From Pseudomonas capeferrum (GTDB lineage Bacteria > Pseudomonadota > Gammaproteobacteria > Pseudomonadales > Pseudomonadaceae), in NCBI RefSeq assembly GCF_000731675.1, contig NZ_JMIT01000003.1, positions 230,058 through 294,057 of the forward strand: a stretch of 64,000 nt of DNA, in the 5' to 3' direction. Positions 1-7,553 of the stretch are shown here, one piece after another. Each line of letters opens with the position of its first letter. Positions within the stretch are counted from its first letter, which is position 1. The position numbers and the translations under genes were made by a program. The notes under the pieces were generated by a model. It had not been told where the DNA came from, did not search any database, and saw nothing but the letters and a program-made list of their open reading frames with translations.

Positions 1-1627
1 CCACGTAGTTGCCCACGTTGAGGCCGGCAATTTCCATCAGGCTGCGGCTGATCGCGCCATCGTTGATCAGCATGCGCAGGTCGCCATTGGCCGTCCCCAG
101 CAGCGCCGCCACCGAGTTGCCGCGGCCGGTGATGTCGGCATCGCCGTTGAGTTCGCCGAAGCTGGTCTGCATCGGCGCGAAGGTGGGGAACAGTTGCTTG
201 AGCTTGAAGCCCCGCGCGGTCAACTGCGCCCGCCCCTGCAACGGTACGCTGCGGCCATCGAGGCGGATCCTGGAGGCCAGGTTGCCACCGGCCACGCCAA
301 AGCGCAGCGGCTCCAAGCGCAGCAGGCCGTCTTCGAGGATCACGTGGGCAGACAGGTCGTTGAACGGCAACTGCTCGCTGTGGACGATGCGCTTGCCGGC
401 AAACTCGACGTCGGCGTCCATGGCGCGCCAGCGTTCGGTGCGGAACTCCTCGACCGGCAATACCTTGCCCGTCGGCTGCTTGCTGGCGCCCCCGCGAGCC
501 TTCTGCTCGGCGTTGGAGTCGGCACCGATCAGCGGCGCGAGGTCCTTGAACAGCAGCTGGTTGGAGACCAGCTTGCCGGAGAGCTTGGGCCGCGGCTGGC
601 TGGCCACGAAGGCCAGGTCGCCGTGGATGTCGCTGTCGCCGATCTTGCCGTTGAACCCCTGGTAATTGAAGGTCGCACCTTGCGCGGCATGCAGGTTGGC
701 AGTGAGGTGGCCATCAGTGGCGTAGGCCGGGGTGTCCGGCAGGGTCACGCCGGTCAGCGGGTAGAGGTTGCCCAGGCTCTTGCCGGACAGGCGCAGGCGC
801 AGGTCCAGGGCGCCCAGGTTACGCGGGTCGGTCAGGGTGCCGGCGAGCACCACGTGGGTGTCGGCGATGCGCACGTCAGCCTGCAACGGGAACGGTTGGC
901 TGGCGTCCTGCAGCGCCAGCAGGCCACCGATCTTGCCGGTGCCGGACACCGGCTGCCCTTTGTAGCGGCCCTGGGCCTTGAGGCCGAAGGCATAGTCCTG
1001 GGCGCCCGCCGTTTTCTCGGCCCGCGCCTTGCCGACGATGTCGCTGTAGGGTATCGGCTTGCCCAGCGGGTCGATCTGTACCTTCATGCTGGTCTTCAGG
1101 GTCTGGTCATCAAGGCTGACATTGCCTTGGTCAAAACCGATGGCACCGATGTCCAGCTGCCATTTCGAGGGTTCTGCGTTTTCATCCTTGGGGCCGAAGT
1201 CGAAGGTCCAGTTGGCACGGCCATCGGCCAGTCGAGTCAGGCTGGCGGTGGGCTTGGTCAGGTTGATGCGGGGGATGACGATCTGCTGGAACACCAGTGG
1301 CAGTGGCGCCAGGCGGAACTCGACACGCTCGAGGGCGACCATTTTCGGTTCCTTGAGCCAGTCTGGGTTGCCCAGGGTCAAGTCCTCGGCAATGAAGTGC
1401 GGCCACGGCACCCACGCCCGCCAACCGCCTTCTTCGGGCTCGGTACGCCACTGCACCGCAAGGTTGCCATTGATTGCGAAAGGCCGATGCAGGGCCTCGG
1501 AAACCTTCTCGTTGAGCAACGGCTTGACGCGGTTCCAGTCGAAGGTGGCGATTACCACCACCAGTATCGCCAACAGGGTCAACAGGGTGGCAAGGGTCCA
1601 GACAAGGATTCTGGCGGGTCGCGTCAT
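1..1627 (-). CDS. AsmA family protein (3' end outside window)
   Basis: About 542 N-terminal residues are visible; the C-terminus lies beyond the left edge. The protein starts MTRPARILVW, followed by one membrane segment (about residues 8-27), then the PLLNEKVSEALHRPF region typical of AsmA N-termini. The rest is a long, beta-rich periplasmic region (for example NGNLAVQWRTEPEEGGW and later LRLDLRLSGKSLGNLYPL-like stretches). AsmA-like proteins belong to the bridge-like family implicated in phospholipid traffic between the inner and outer membranes and in outer-membrane protein assembly. The start is an ATG at 1627. No partner gene is visible beside it. Family assignment rests on overall pattern; which AsmA paralogue this is cannot be told. 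Confidence 0.85.
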   Translation of the reverse strand, partial: MTRPARILVWTLATLLTLLAILVVVIATFDWNRVKPLLNEKVSEALHRPFAINGNLAVQWRTEPEEGGWRAWVPWPHFIAEDLTLGNPDWLKEPKMVALERVEFRLAPLPLVFQQIVIPRINLTKPTASLTRLADGRANWTFDFGPKDENAEPSKWQLDIGAIGFDQGNVSLDDQTLKTSMKVQIDPLGKPIPYSDIVGKARAEKTAGAQDYAFGLKAQGRYKGQPVSGTGKIGGLLALQDASQPFPLQADVRIADTHVVLAGTLTDPRNLGALDLRLRLSGKSLGNLYPLTGVTLPDTPAYATDGHLTANLHAAQGATFNYQGFNGKIGDSDIHGDLAFVASQPRPKLSGKLVSNQLLFKDLAPLIGADSNAEQKARGGASKQPTGKVLPVEEFRTERWRAMDADVEFAGKRIVHSEQLPFNDLSAHVILEDGLLRLEPLRFGVAGGNLASRIRLDGRSVPLQGRAQLTARGFKLKQLFPTFAPMQTSFGELNGDADITGRGNSVAALLGTANGDLRMLINDGAISRSLMEIAGLNVGNYV

Positions 1628-1965
1628 TGCGTGATTCTCCTGACGGCATGGCACAAAGCGGGCACCGGTGGCACTCATTAACTCGGACTGATGAAAACCC
1701 GCTGGGTTTTATCGGTGGCGCCATGATAACGAAGTTTTTCCTGGCGCCTTGCTCAGCATTTGGTCTGGGCAACGGCGTTGCGTTACCTGGCAAAGATGAA
1801 GGCCAAAAGCCACCAAGCATGTCGAAACAACCGTGCTAGAGCCTCCAAAAAGCTCTATCAATGCTGTCGATTGTTACCATTATCCTTATGAACTTTTCTC
1901 TGGCGTTACCGGGCGTAGCATTGGCTTCGTACCCACTTTCCAGCCCCCCAGAGGAGCAACTACTC
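1628..1965. other. Intergenic region between divergent AsmA and repeat-protein genes
   Basis: This 338-bp stretch separates two divergent genes and should hold both promoters. A short hairpin (AAAACCC, 3-nt loop, GGGTTTT) lies at 1694-1710, in the leader of the AsmA gene. An in-frame ATG at 1861 would extend the repeat protein by 35 residues, but the start at 1966 has a far better ribosome site and signal peptide. I see no other gene. Confidence 0.5.
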
Positions 1966-2328
1966 ATGAAACGCCACCTGCTGACCCTGACCCTGTCGAT
2001 CCTTGCTGCCAACGCCTTCGCCCTGCCGGCTGCTGACCAGCACCTGACCGCCGAATCGCGCTCCAGCGCCGCTGAAATCGCCCAGCCCCTGAAAACGGTT
2101 ACCGAAGGTGGTTCGGACCGCCTGATCGAACGCACTGGCCGCGTCGCCGAAGGTGGCTCGGACCGCCTGATCGAACGCACTGGCCGCGTCGCCGAAGGTG
2201 GCTCGGACCGCTTGATCGAACGCACTGGCCGGGTAGCCGAAGGCGGTTCGGACCGCTTGATCGAACGCTCCGGCCGAGTGGCCGAAGGTGGCTCGGATCG
2301 CCTGGTTGAACTCAGCCGTGTGAGCTGA
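1966..2328 (+). CDS. Small exported protein with five 15-residue tandem repeats
   Basis: 120 residues. A signal peptide (about residues 1-19, MKRHLLTLTLSILAANAFA, then LPAAD) is followed by a linker and five back-to-back 15-residue units with consensus AEGGSDRLIERTGRV, occupying residues 46-120. The last unit is degenerate (AEGGSDRLVELSRVS). No cysteine, membrane anchor or enzymatic motif is visible. The start at 1966 is preceded by GAGGAG with good spacing. The gene is monocistronic: a divergent AsmA gene upstream and a terminator at 2378 downstream. Function is unknown; export to the periplasm or outside is inferred from the leader. I believe similar short repeat proteins occur in other Pseudomonas under uninformative names, but cannot check that here. 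Confidence 0.8.
   Translation: MKRHLLTLTLSILAANAFALPAADQHLTAESRSSAAEIAQPLKTVTEGGSDRLIERTGRVAEGGSDRLIERTGRVAEGGSDRLIERTGRVAEGGSDRLIERSGRVAEGGSDRLVELSRVS
2101..2325 (+). repeat. Five 45-bp tandem repeats inside the exported protein gene
   Basis: Units are 2101-2145, 2146-2190, 2191-2235, 2236-2280 and 2281-2325. Units 1-4 are nearly identical at the DNA level, differing mainly at a few third-codon positions; the fifth is divergent. The period is a multiple of three, so unit gain or loss would keep the reading frame. Confidence 0.95.
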
Positions 2329-2377
2329 TCGCCATGGCCGAAAATAACAACCTGCGGCACAATGCCTGCTCACCTCC

Positions 2378-2410
2378 AAGCCCGGTCCATTGACCGGGCT
2401 TCGTTTTATT
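2378..2410 (+). terminator. Rho-independent terminator after the repeat-protein gene
   Basis: Perfect 9-bp stem AAGCCCGGT / ACCGGGCTT (2378-2386 and 2393-2401) with a 6-nt loop, followed by a T-rich stretch CGTTTTATT. Confidence 0.85.
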
Positions 2411-2451
2411 ATCTAGAGTGCCCTGCCTCGACCGACACAGAACCCTGACCC

Positions 2452-3084
2452 ATGCTGCCGCGTGCCGAACAGAAGCTACAGACCCGCCAGGCCCTGCTCG
2501 ATGCCGCCTGCCAGCTGATGGAGAGTGGCCGTGGTTTCGGCAGCATCAGCCTGCGCGAAGTGGCGAAAACGGCAGGTATCGTACCCACCGGTTTCTACCG
2601 GCATTTTCCCGATATGGACGCCCTGGGCCTGGCTCTGGTGGCCGAGGTCGATACCACCTTCCGCCAGACCATCCGTCTGGTGCGCCAGAACGAATTCGAG
2701 TTTGGCGGCATCACCGACGCCTCGGTGCGCATCTTCCTCGACGTGGTCGCCGCCCACCGGGCGCAGTTCCTGTTCCTGGCCCGTGAGCAATACGGTGGCT
2801 CGCAGGCGGTACGCCAGGCGATTGCCCGCCTGCGCCAGGACATCAGTGACGACCTGGCCACCGACCTTGCGCGCATGAAACGCTGGCAGCACCTGGACGG
2901 TGCAGCACTAGCGGTGATGGCCGACCTGGTCGTGAAGACGGTATTTGCCACACTGCCCGAGCTGATCGACAACCCTGATTCAGGTTATCCACAGGCGCTG
3001 TCCGCGCAGGAAAAGATCACCCAACAGCTGCGCTTCATCTTCGTCGGCGCGCGGCACTGGCAAGGCCTGGGTAACCCGGGCTGA
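2452..3084 (+). CDS. TetR-family regulator, FabR-like
   Basis: 210 residues. The N-terminal helix-turn-helix lies at about residues 33-52 (SLREVAKTAGIVPTGFYRHF), followed by DMDALGLALV, which closely resembles E. coli FabR ([30 protein letters not shown]). The similarity continues through the ligand-binding half (LFLAREQYGG; FIFVGARHW at the end). FabR-type repressors control unsaturated fatty acid genes in response to acyl-thioesters. Here no desaturase or fabAB gene is adjacent: the next gene on the strand, about 50 bp away, is an AGE-family epimerase. The regulatory target is therefore inferred only from family resemblance. The start is the ATG at 2452, just after a terminator for the gene upstream. 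Confidence 0.85.
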   Translation: MLPRAEQKLQTRQALLDAACQLMESGRGFGSISLREVAKTAGIVPTGFYRHFPDMDALGLALVAEVDTTFRQTIRLVRQNEFEFGGITDASVRIFLDVVAAHRAQFLFLAREQYGGSQAVRQAIARLRQDISDDLATDLARMKRWQHLDGAALAVMADLVVKTVFATLPELIDNPDSGYPQALSAQEKITQQLRFIFVGARHWQGLGNPG

Positions 3085-3134
3085 AGCGCAGTTCTGCTAC
3101 CATGGCGCACTGCCCGATTGTGACGAGCGCATTC

Positions 3135-4232
3135 ATGTCCGACCCCCGCCCCACTCCGCCCGAACTGGCCCGCTTCAACCAGCACTTTGCCGAGCTTATC
3201 GTGCCGCTGTGGCAAGGCCCGGGCTGGAACGTCGAAATGGCCCTGCCCTTCGAGGCCCTCGATGCCCAGCACCGGCCGTTGCCGGTTCAGCGCTATCGAG
3301 CGATGGCCTGCGCGCGCCAGCTGTACCTGTTCAGCAGCCGCATCGAGCAGCCGGGCGCGGCAGAGCGGGCAGCGGCGTTGTTCCGCTCGCTGCAGCGGCA
3401 TTTCCACGATGCCGAGCACGGCGGCTGGTTCTACAGCATCGATGCCGAAGGCAAGCCACTGGACCGGCGCAAGGACCTCTACACCCACGCGTTCATCGTG
3501 TTTGCCTGCGCGCATTACTGGGGCAAGGTCCACGACAGCCTGGTGGAGTCTGCGCTGAACGCTGCCCTGGCAATCGTCAGCACGCAGTTCGCCCGCGACG
3601 ACGGCCTGTACGAGGCCAGCCTCGCTGAAGACTGGGCCGACCTTGGCAGTGGCCCGCTGCAGAACCCCCAGATGCACTTGGCCGAAGCCTTCCTGCAGGT
3701 GCTTGCCGTGCGTGAAGATGCCAGCGTGCAGCAGGCACTGCTGCAGTTGTGCGATGCCCTGCTGGCACAGTTCATCGAACCGCAGCACGGCTTGATGCTG
3801 GAAAAACCACGCGATGCTGTGGATAACTGGTTCGAACCGGGGCATCAGTTCGAATGGTTCTACCTGCTCGACACCTCGCCACTGTTACGCGGCACCCCGC
3901 TGCATGGCGCCATTGCCCGGGCGTTCGATTATGCCGAGCAGTGCGGGGTAAAGGATTCGGCGGTATTGGCAATGCTGGCTGTGGACGGCAAGGTCATCGA
4001 TGCCACCCAGCGGATCTGGGCCCAGGCGGAGTACCTGCGGGCACTGGTGTTGCGCTCAGGCAACGAAGCCAAGCTTGCGCAGCAGTTGCAGGCGATGACG
4101 CAGCGGTTCCTGCATGACGGCGGCTGGTATGAATGCCGGGACGGCGAAGGCGCTGTCAGCCGGCATGACATGCCTTCGACTACGCCTTATCACTTGGCGA
4201 CCTGCCTGGCAGGGCTGCAGCGCTTGGAATGA
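3135..4232 (+). CDS. AGE-family epimerase/isomerase (N-acylglucosamine 2-epimerase or mannose isomerase type)
   Basis: 365 residues from the ATG at 3135; an upstream in-frame ATG at 3102 would add 11 residues but lacks a ribosome site. The sequence has the (alpha/alpha)6-barrel hallmarks of the AGE superfamily: KDLYTHAFIVFA, NPQMHLAEAF, EPGHQFEWFYLL and, near the C-terminus, STTPYHLATCLAGL. The histidines in QMHLAEA and PGHQFEW match the family's catalytic region. Members interconvert N-acylglucosamine/N-acylmannosamine, mannose/fructose or related sugars. The lack of a nucleotide-binding insert and the short length favour a mannose or aldose-ketose isomerase, but substrate cannot be read from sequence. 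It probably shares a transcript with the TetR gene 50 bp upstream. Confidence 0.85.
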   Translation: MSDPRPTPPELARFNQHFAELIVPLWQGPGWNVEMALPFEALDAQHRPLPVQRYRAMACARQLYLFSSRIEQPGAAERAAALFRSLQRHFHDAEHGGWFYSIDAEGKPLDRRKDLYTHAFIVFACAHYWGKVHDSLVESALNAALAIVSTQFARDDGLYEASLAEDWADLGSGPLQNPQMHLAEAFLQVLAVREDASVQQALLQLCDALLAQFIEPQHGLMLEKPRDAVDNWFEPGHQFEWFYLLDTSPLLRGTPLHGAIARAFDYAEQCGVKDSAVLAMLAVDGKVIDATQRIWAQAEYLRALVLRSGNEAKLAQQLQAMTQRFLHDGGWYECRDGEGAVSRHDMPSTTPYHLATCLAGLQRLE

Positions 4233-4303
4233 CCTGACATTTTTACCAGTTTCGGTTCTCAAGACGCGTTGATAGCGTAAAGGCTCCCCTAACGAGGAGT
4301 TCA

Positions 4304-4552
4304 GTCACGGGCAACGAAATTCTGAAGGCTCACTTTCAAACTGAAATTGAGGCTACCGGTAAGGACATCGCGGCTTCCAAGCTTGAGAAGAACAAACTGC
4401 TGCATGAGCGAAAGCTTGGTTTGCTTGCAAGCCTTTTGAGGTATGTCGAGGGGCAGCCGAGTAGAGAAGATGCCATGCTCGCTGATGTCGTCAACGATAT
4501 GCTGCAAGCCCTGCAACTTCTGAACCCCAACGAGACTTTCCGAGACAACTGA
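4304..4552 (+). CDS. Small helical protein ORF lacking a canonical start codon
   Basis: The reading frame is open from 4238 to the TGA at 4550-4552, but has no ATG, GTG or TTG where translation should begin. A strong ribosome site (GAGGAG, 4294-4299) stands just before GTC (4304) and ACG (4307). From there the product is about 82 residues, mostly amphipathic helix (NEILKAHFQTEIEA, LHERKLGLLASLLRYVEG, DAMLADVVNDMLQALQLL). Codon use is less GC-rich at third positions than in its neighbours, suggesting recent acquisition. The helix pattern and size loosely recall the YmgB/AriR small-regulator family; this is only an impression. Either a rare non-AUG start is used, or the start codon has been lost and this is a young pseudogene. 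Confidence 0.45.
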   Translation, partial: VTGNEILKAHFQTEIEATGKDIAASKLEKNKLLHERKLGLLASLLRYVEGQPSREDAMLADVVNDMLQALQLLNPNETFRDN

Positions 4553-4568
4553 AGGCCTGCGGCAGCAT

Positions 4569-4589
4569 GGGCGTGCCATGGGCACGCCC
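4569..4589. terminator. Hairpin between convergent small ORF and SDR gene
   Basis: Perfect 9-bp stem GGGCGTGCC / GGCACGCCC with a 3-nt loop. No T-tract follows on either side, so it may act with Rho or as an mRNA 3'-end stabiliser. Confidence 0.5.
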
Positions 4590-4600
4590 GGGGATGCTGA

Positions 4601-5368
4601 TCAGCCCTTGGGCGACCGGTCGATCGAGAACCCTGCCCAGTCCTGGCTCACCGGCATCAGCTCCAGGCTGTTGATGTTGATGTGCGCAGGCTGGTTGAGG
4701 ATCCAGAAGATGGTCTCGGCAATATCCTGCGGCTGGATCGGCTCTGCACCCGCGTAGGTGGCGTCGTACTTGGCCTGGTCGCCACCGAAACGCACCAACG
4801 AGAACTCGCTCTCGCACAGCCCCGGCTCGATGTTGCTGACGCGCACGCCAGTGCCGCGCAGGTCGCAGCGCAGGCTCAGGGAAAACTGCCCGACAAACGC
4901 CTTGGTGCCGCCATACACGTTGCTGCCCGGGTACGGGTAATTGCCCGCCACCGAACCTACGTTGAGGATCGACGCGCCGCGGCCGTGTGCGATCAACCGA
5001 GGCAGCAGCAGGCGCGTGGTGTAGATCAGGCCCTTGATGTTGGTGTCGACCATGGTTTCCCAGTCGTCCAGGCTGCAGTTCTGCGCCGCATCGACGCCCA
5101 GCGCCAGGCCTGCGTTGTTGACCAGGCCGCGCAGCTTCTCAAAACCGGGCGGCAGCGTGGCGATGGCATGTTCCATGGCGTTGCGGTCGCGCACATCCAG
5201 GACCAGCCCGTGCACGTCGGTCTTGGCCGACAGTTCGGCACACAGGGCGTCCAGGCGCTCTTTACGCCGGCCAGTGAGGATCAGCTTCCAGCCGGCCTCG
5301 GCGAAACGTCGGGCGGTAGCTTCACCGAAACCGGAAGTCGCGCCAGTGATGAATACGGTGGACGTCAT
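4601..5368 (-). CDS. ydfG: Short-chain dehydrogenase, YdfG-like (NADP-dependent)
   Basis: 255 residues from the ATG at 5368, which has GAGGAACAG upstream; longer in-frame starts lack such a site. The Rossmann motif TGATSGFGE is at about residues 8-16, the NNAG motif follows (LVNNAGLAL), and the catalytic Ser-Tyr-Lys set is in NVGSVAG and YGGTK. The C-terminal PGLCESEFSLVRFGGD and the ELMPVSQDWAGFSIDR tail match E. coli YdfG, which oxidises L-allo-threonine and serine and reduces 3-hydroxypropionate precursors such as malonic semialdehyde. It stands alone, with a 596-bp gap upstream. Substrate is inferred from family membership. Confidence 0.88.
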   Translation of the reverse strand: MTSTVFITGATSGFGEATARRFAEAGWKLILTGRRKERLDALCAELSAKTDVHGLVLDVRDRNAMEHAIATLPPGFEKLRGLVNNAGLALGVDAAQNCSLDDWETMVDTNIKGLIYTTRLLLPRLIAHGRGASILNVGSVAGNYPYPGSNVYGGTKAFVGQFSLSLRCDLRGTGVRVSNIEPGLCESEFSLVRFGGDQAKYDATYAGAEPIQPQDIAETIFWILNQPAHININSLELMPVSQDWAGFSIDRSPKG

Positions 5369-5964
5369 GCTCTGTTCCTCGCTGTGGATTAATTTCGGCA
5401 GGGGGTTGCAGCATGCCTTCGTGCTACGCAGGCAGCAAGCCATTGAGGCAACTGATCAAATATTGACCATATCGGCGAAAGCCCCGTTGCAGAGGGCCTG
5501 GCGTCATGTATGCGCATGTTATCCACAAGGCTTTCCCCACAGATTGGGGGCAACTTGTCGGGGTAGCGGAAACCTTTCAGCGTTCCAGGGTCGGTGGATA
5601 TCTTTTTAGTGATGGCGCAAGGCTTTCAACCATGCCGCTTGCAGCGGTATGTCCAAGGGTTTTGCACAGAGTTATACACAGGTGCCCAAAGCGATTACAC
5701 ACAGCTGCATGTGGTTAAAAATCCCTGAAAAATCATCCACAAGGGCAAACCGATCAAAAAACGATCAGATACCTGCAGGCCTCGACAGCAAAGGGCTACA
5801 GCGAGGTGCACCCATGTTTTCCACAGGCGGCTCCACATTATCCGTGGGTAAAACAAGGCTGTGGAAACAATGGCCTAGGTTGGAGTTGTGTGGAGGCCTG
5901 GGAGCGATGTGCAGCAAGTTGTCCACATTTACAGCGGGGGCTGCTTTGCAGCCCCCGAATCAAC
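5369..5964. other. Long intergenic region with clustered DnaA-box sequences
   Basis: I find no coding sequence in this 596-bp gap. It contains an unusual density of 9-mers matching or nearly matching the DnaA box TTWTNCACA. On the + strand: TTATCCACA 5519-5527, TTTTGCACA 5660-5668, TTATACACA 5672-5680, TTACACACA 5695-5703, TCATCCACA 5733-5741, TTTTCCACA 5817-5825, TTGTCCACA 5919-5927. On the - strand: TAATCCACA 5383-5391, TTAACCACA 5710-5718, GTTTCCACA 5860-5868. Local AT-rich patches (around 5453-5475 and 5715-5770) accompany them. dnaA, dnaN and rpmH are absent nearby, so this is unlikely to be the chromosomal origin. It must also hold the promoter of the SDR gene. A role as a DnaA titration or DnaA-reactivation site is inference. 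Confidence 0.7.
5936..5956 (-). terminator. Hairpin at the end of the liv operon
   Basis: Perfect 9-bp stem GGGGGCTGC / GCAGCCCCC with a TTT loop, just after the livF stop. No long T-tract. Hairpins with the same GGGGCTGC/GCAGCCCC arms recur at 15081 and 52341. Confidence 0.6.
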
Positions 5965-6681
5965 TCAGTGCCCGCCCAGATAGGCGCTACGCACCTCTTC
6001 ATTCACCAACAACTCTTGCCCCGTCCCGGTCATGCGGATTTCTCCGTTGACCATCACATACGCCCGGTCCGACAGTTTCAGCGCATGGTTGGCGTTCTGC
6101 TCCACCAGGAAAATGGTCATGCCGGTCTTGGCCAGCTCACGCAAGGTGGCGAAGATCTGCTTGACCACAATCGGCGCCAGCCCCAGCGACGGCTCATCGA
6201 GCAGCAGCAACTTCGGCCGGCTCATCAGCGCACGGGCGATGGCGAGCATCTGCTGCTCGCCCCCCGACATGGTCATCGCCCGCTGGGTACGCCGCTCCTT
6301 CAACCGCGGGAACAGTTCGTACATGCGCTCCATGTCCTCCTTGGCATATTTGTCGCCAATCGGGATGGTGCCCATCATCAGGTTTTCTTCGACGGTCATG
6401 TCGGGGAATACCCGCCGCCCTTCCGGCGACTGGGCAATGCCGTTGGAGGCGATGTAGTGCGACGACTTGCGGGTGATGTCGGTGCCGCGGTACACGATGT
6501 GCCCCGACGCGGCGCGCGGCTGGCCGAAAATCGACATCAGCAGGGTCGACTTGCCGGCACCGTTGGCGCCGATCAGGCTCACCGTCTCGCCCTCGTTGAT
6601 GTGCATCGACACCTTCTTCAGCGCCTGGATCGGCCCGTAGAACACATCCAGGTCCTTGAGCTCGAGAATGGGTGCACTCAT
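5965..6681 (-). CDS. livF: Branched-chain amino acid ABC transporter ATPase LivF
   Basis: 238 residues. Walker A is GANGAGKSTL (about residues 36-45), the signature is MSGGEQQMLAIARAL, and Walker B is LLLLDEPSLGLAP, followed by the D-loop and the switch histidine region LVEQNANHAL. LivF is one of two cytoplasmic ATPases powering high-affinity import of leucine, isoleucine and valine. The ATG at 6681 overlaps the livG stop by 4 bp, so the two are translationally coupled and should be made in equal amounts. This is the last gene of the leftward livHMGF unit. Confidence 0.95.
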   Translation of the reverse strand: MSAPILELKDLDVFYGPIQALKKVSMHINEGETVSLIGANGAGKSTLLMSIFGQPRAASGHIVYRGTDITRKSSHYIASNGIAQSPEGRRVFPDMTVEENLMMGTIPIGDKYAKEDMERMYELFPRLKERRTQRAMTMSGGEQQMLAIARALMSRPKLLLLDEPSLGLAPIVVKQIFATLRELAKTGMTIFLVEQNANHALKLSDRAYVMVNGEIRMTGTGQELLVNEEVRSAYLGGH

Positions 6682-7553
6682 ACCAGTTCCTCTTCGTCTG
6701 CACCCAGGTAGGCGGCAATCACCGTCGGGTTGTTGCGGATTTCCTGTGGCGCGCCTTCGGCGATCACGTTGCCATGGTCGAGCACGACGATGTGGTCGGA
6801 GATGCTCATGACCATGCCCATGTCGTGTTCGATCAGCACCACGGTGATGTCGTGCTCGTCGCGCAGCACGCGGATCATGCCACTCAGGGCCTCGGTTTCC
6901 TGCGGGTTGAGGCCGGCAGCCGGTTCGTCCAGGCAGATGATCTTCGGCCGCGTGCACATGGCCCGGGCAATTTCCAGGCGCCGCTGCTGGCCGTACGACA
7001 ACTCACCGGCCAGGCGGTTGGCGCAATCGACCAGATCGACCACCTCCAGCCAGTAGAACGCATGGTCCAGGGCATCGCTCTCGGCCTTGCGGTAGGCCTT
7101 GGTGTTGAGCACCCCGGCCAGCAGGTTGCGGTTGACCCACATGTGCTGGGCCACCAGCAGGTTCTCCACCACCGACATTTCCTTGAACAAGCGAATGTTC
7201 TGAAAAGTCCGGGCAAGGCCTGCCCGGTTCACCAGGTGGGTGCCGCCGAACATCTTGTAGTACAGGCGGTTGGCAAAGCGTGCGGGCGATACGAAGTCGG
7301 CCGCCTGGAAGCGCTCGCCGAGCAACTGGATGACGTTGGTTTGGCTGCCGCGCACGTTCAGTTCGATGCGCCCGCCGCTGGCCTTGTAGAAGCCTGTGAG
7401 GCAGTTGAACACCGTGGTCTTGCCGGCACCATTGGGGCCGATCAGGGCAAAGATCTGATTGCGCCGGACCTTGAGGCTGACATCGCTGAGCGCCTTGATG
7501 CCGCCAAACTGCATCATCAGGTTGTCGACCGAAAGAATGATTTCGTCGCTCAT
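6678..7553 (-). CDS. livG: Branched-chain amino acid ABC transporter ATPase LivG
   Basis: 291 residues. Walker A is GPNGAGKTTVFNCL, the signature is LSYGQQRRLEIARAM, Walker B is IICLDEPAAGLNP, and the switch region is VVLIEHDMGMVM. The insertion of about 40 residues between Walker A and the signature (NVRGSQTNVIQLLGERFQAAD and the following stretch) is typical of LivG/BraF. It partners LivF on the cytoplasmic face of the LivHM channel. Its start lies 4 bp inside the end of livM and its stop overlaps livF, so all are coupled. Confidence 0.95.
   Translation of the reverse strand: MSDEIILSVDNLMMQFGGIKALSDVSLKVRRNQIFALIGPNGAGKTTVFNCLTGFYKASGGRIELNVRGSQTNVIQLLGERFQAADFVSPARFANRLYYKMFGGTHLVNRAGLARTFQNIRLFKEMSVVENLLVAQHMWVNRNLLAGVLNTKAYRKAESDALDHAFYWLEVVDLVDCANRLAGELSYGQQRRLEIARAMCTRPKIICLDEPAAGLNPQETEALSGMIRVLRDEHDITVVLIEHDMGMVMSISDHIVVLDHGNVIAEGAPQEIRNNPTVIAAYLGADEEELV

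Noticed and set aside
194..1681. 495-codon open frame on the + strand
   Set aside because: Opposite the AsmA-family gene, whose - strand product has the expected start and membrane anchor.
2101..2325. CRISPR-like regular repeats
   Set aside because: The 45-bp units have no spacers, are in frame and code for a periodic protein.
5369..5964. Chromosomal replication origin
   Set aside because: DnaA boxes are present, but dnaA, dnaN, recF, gyrB and rpmH, which flank oriC in Pseudomonas, are absent, and no array of AT-rich 13-mers is obvious.
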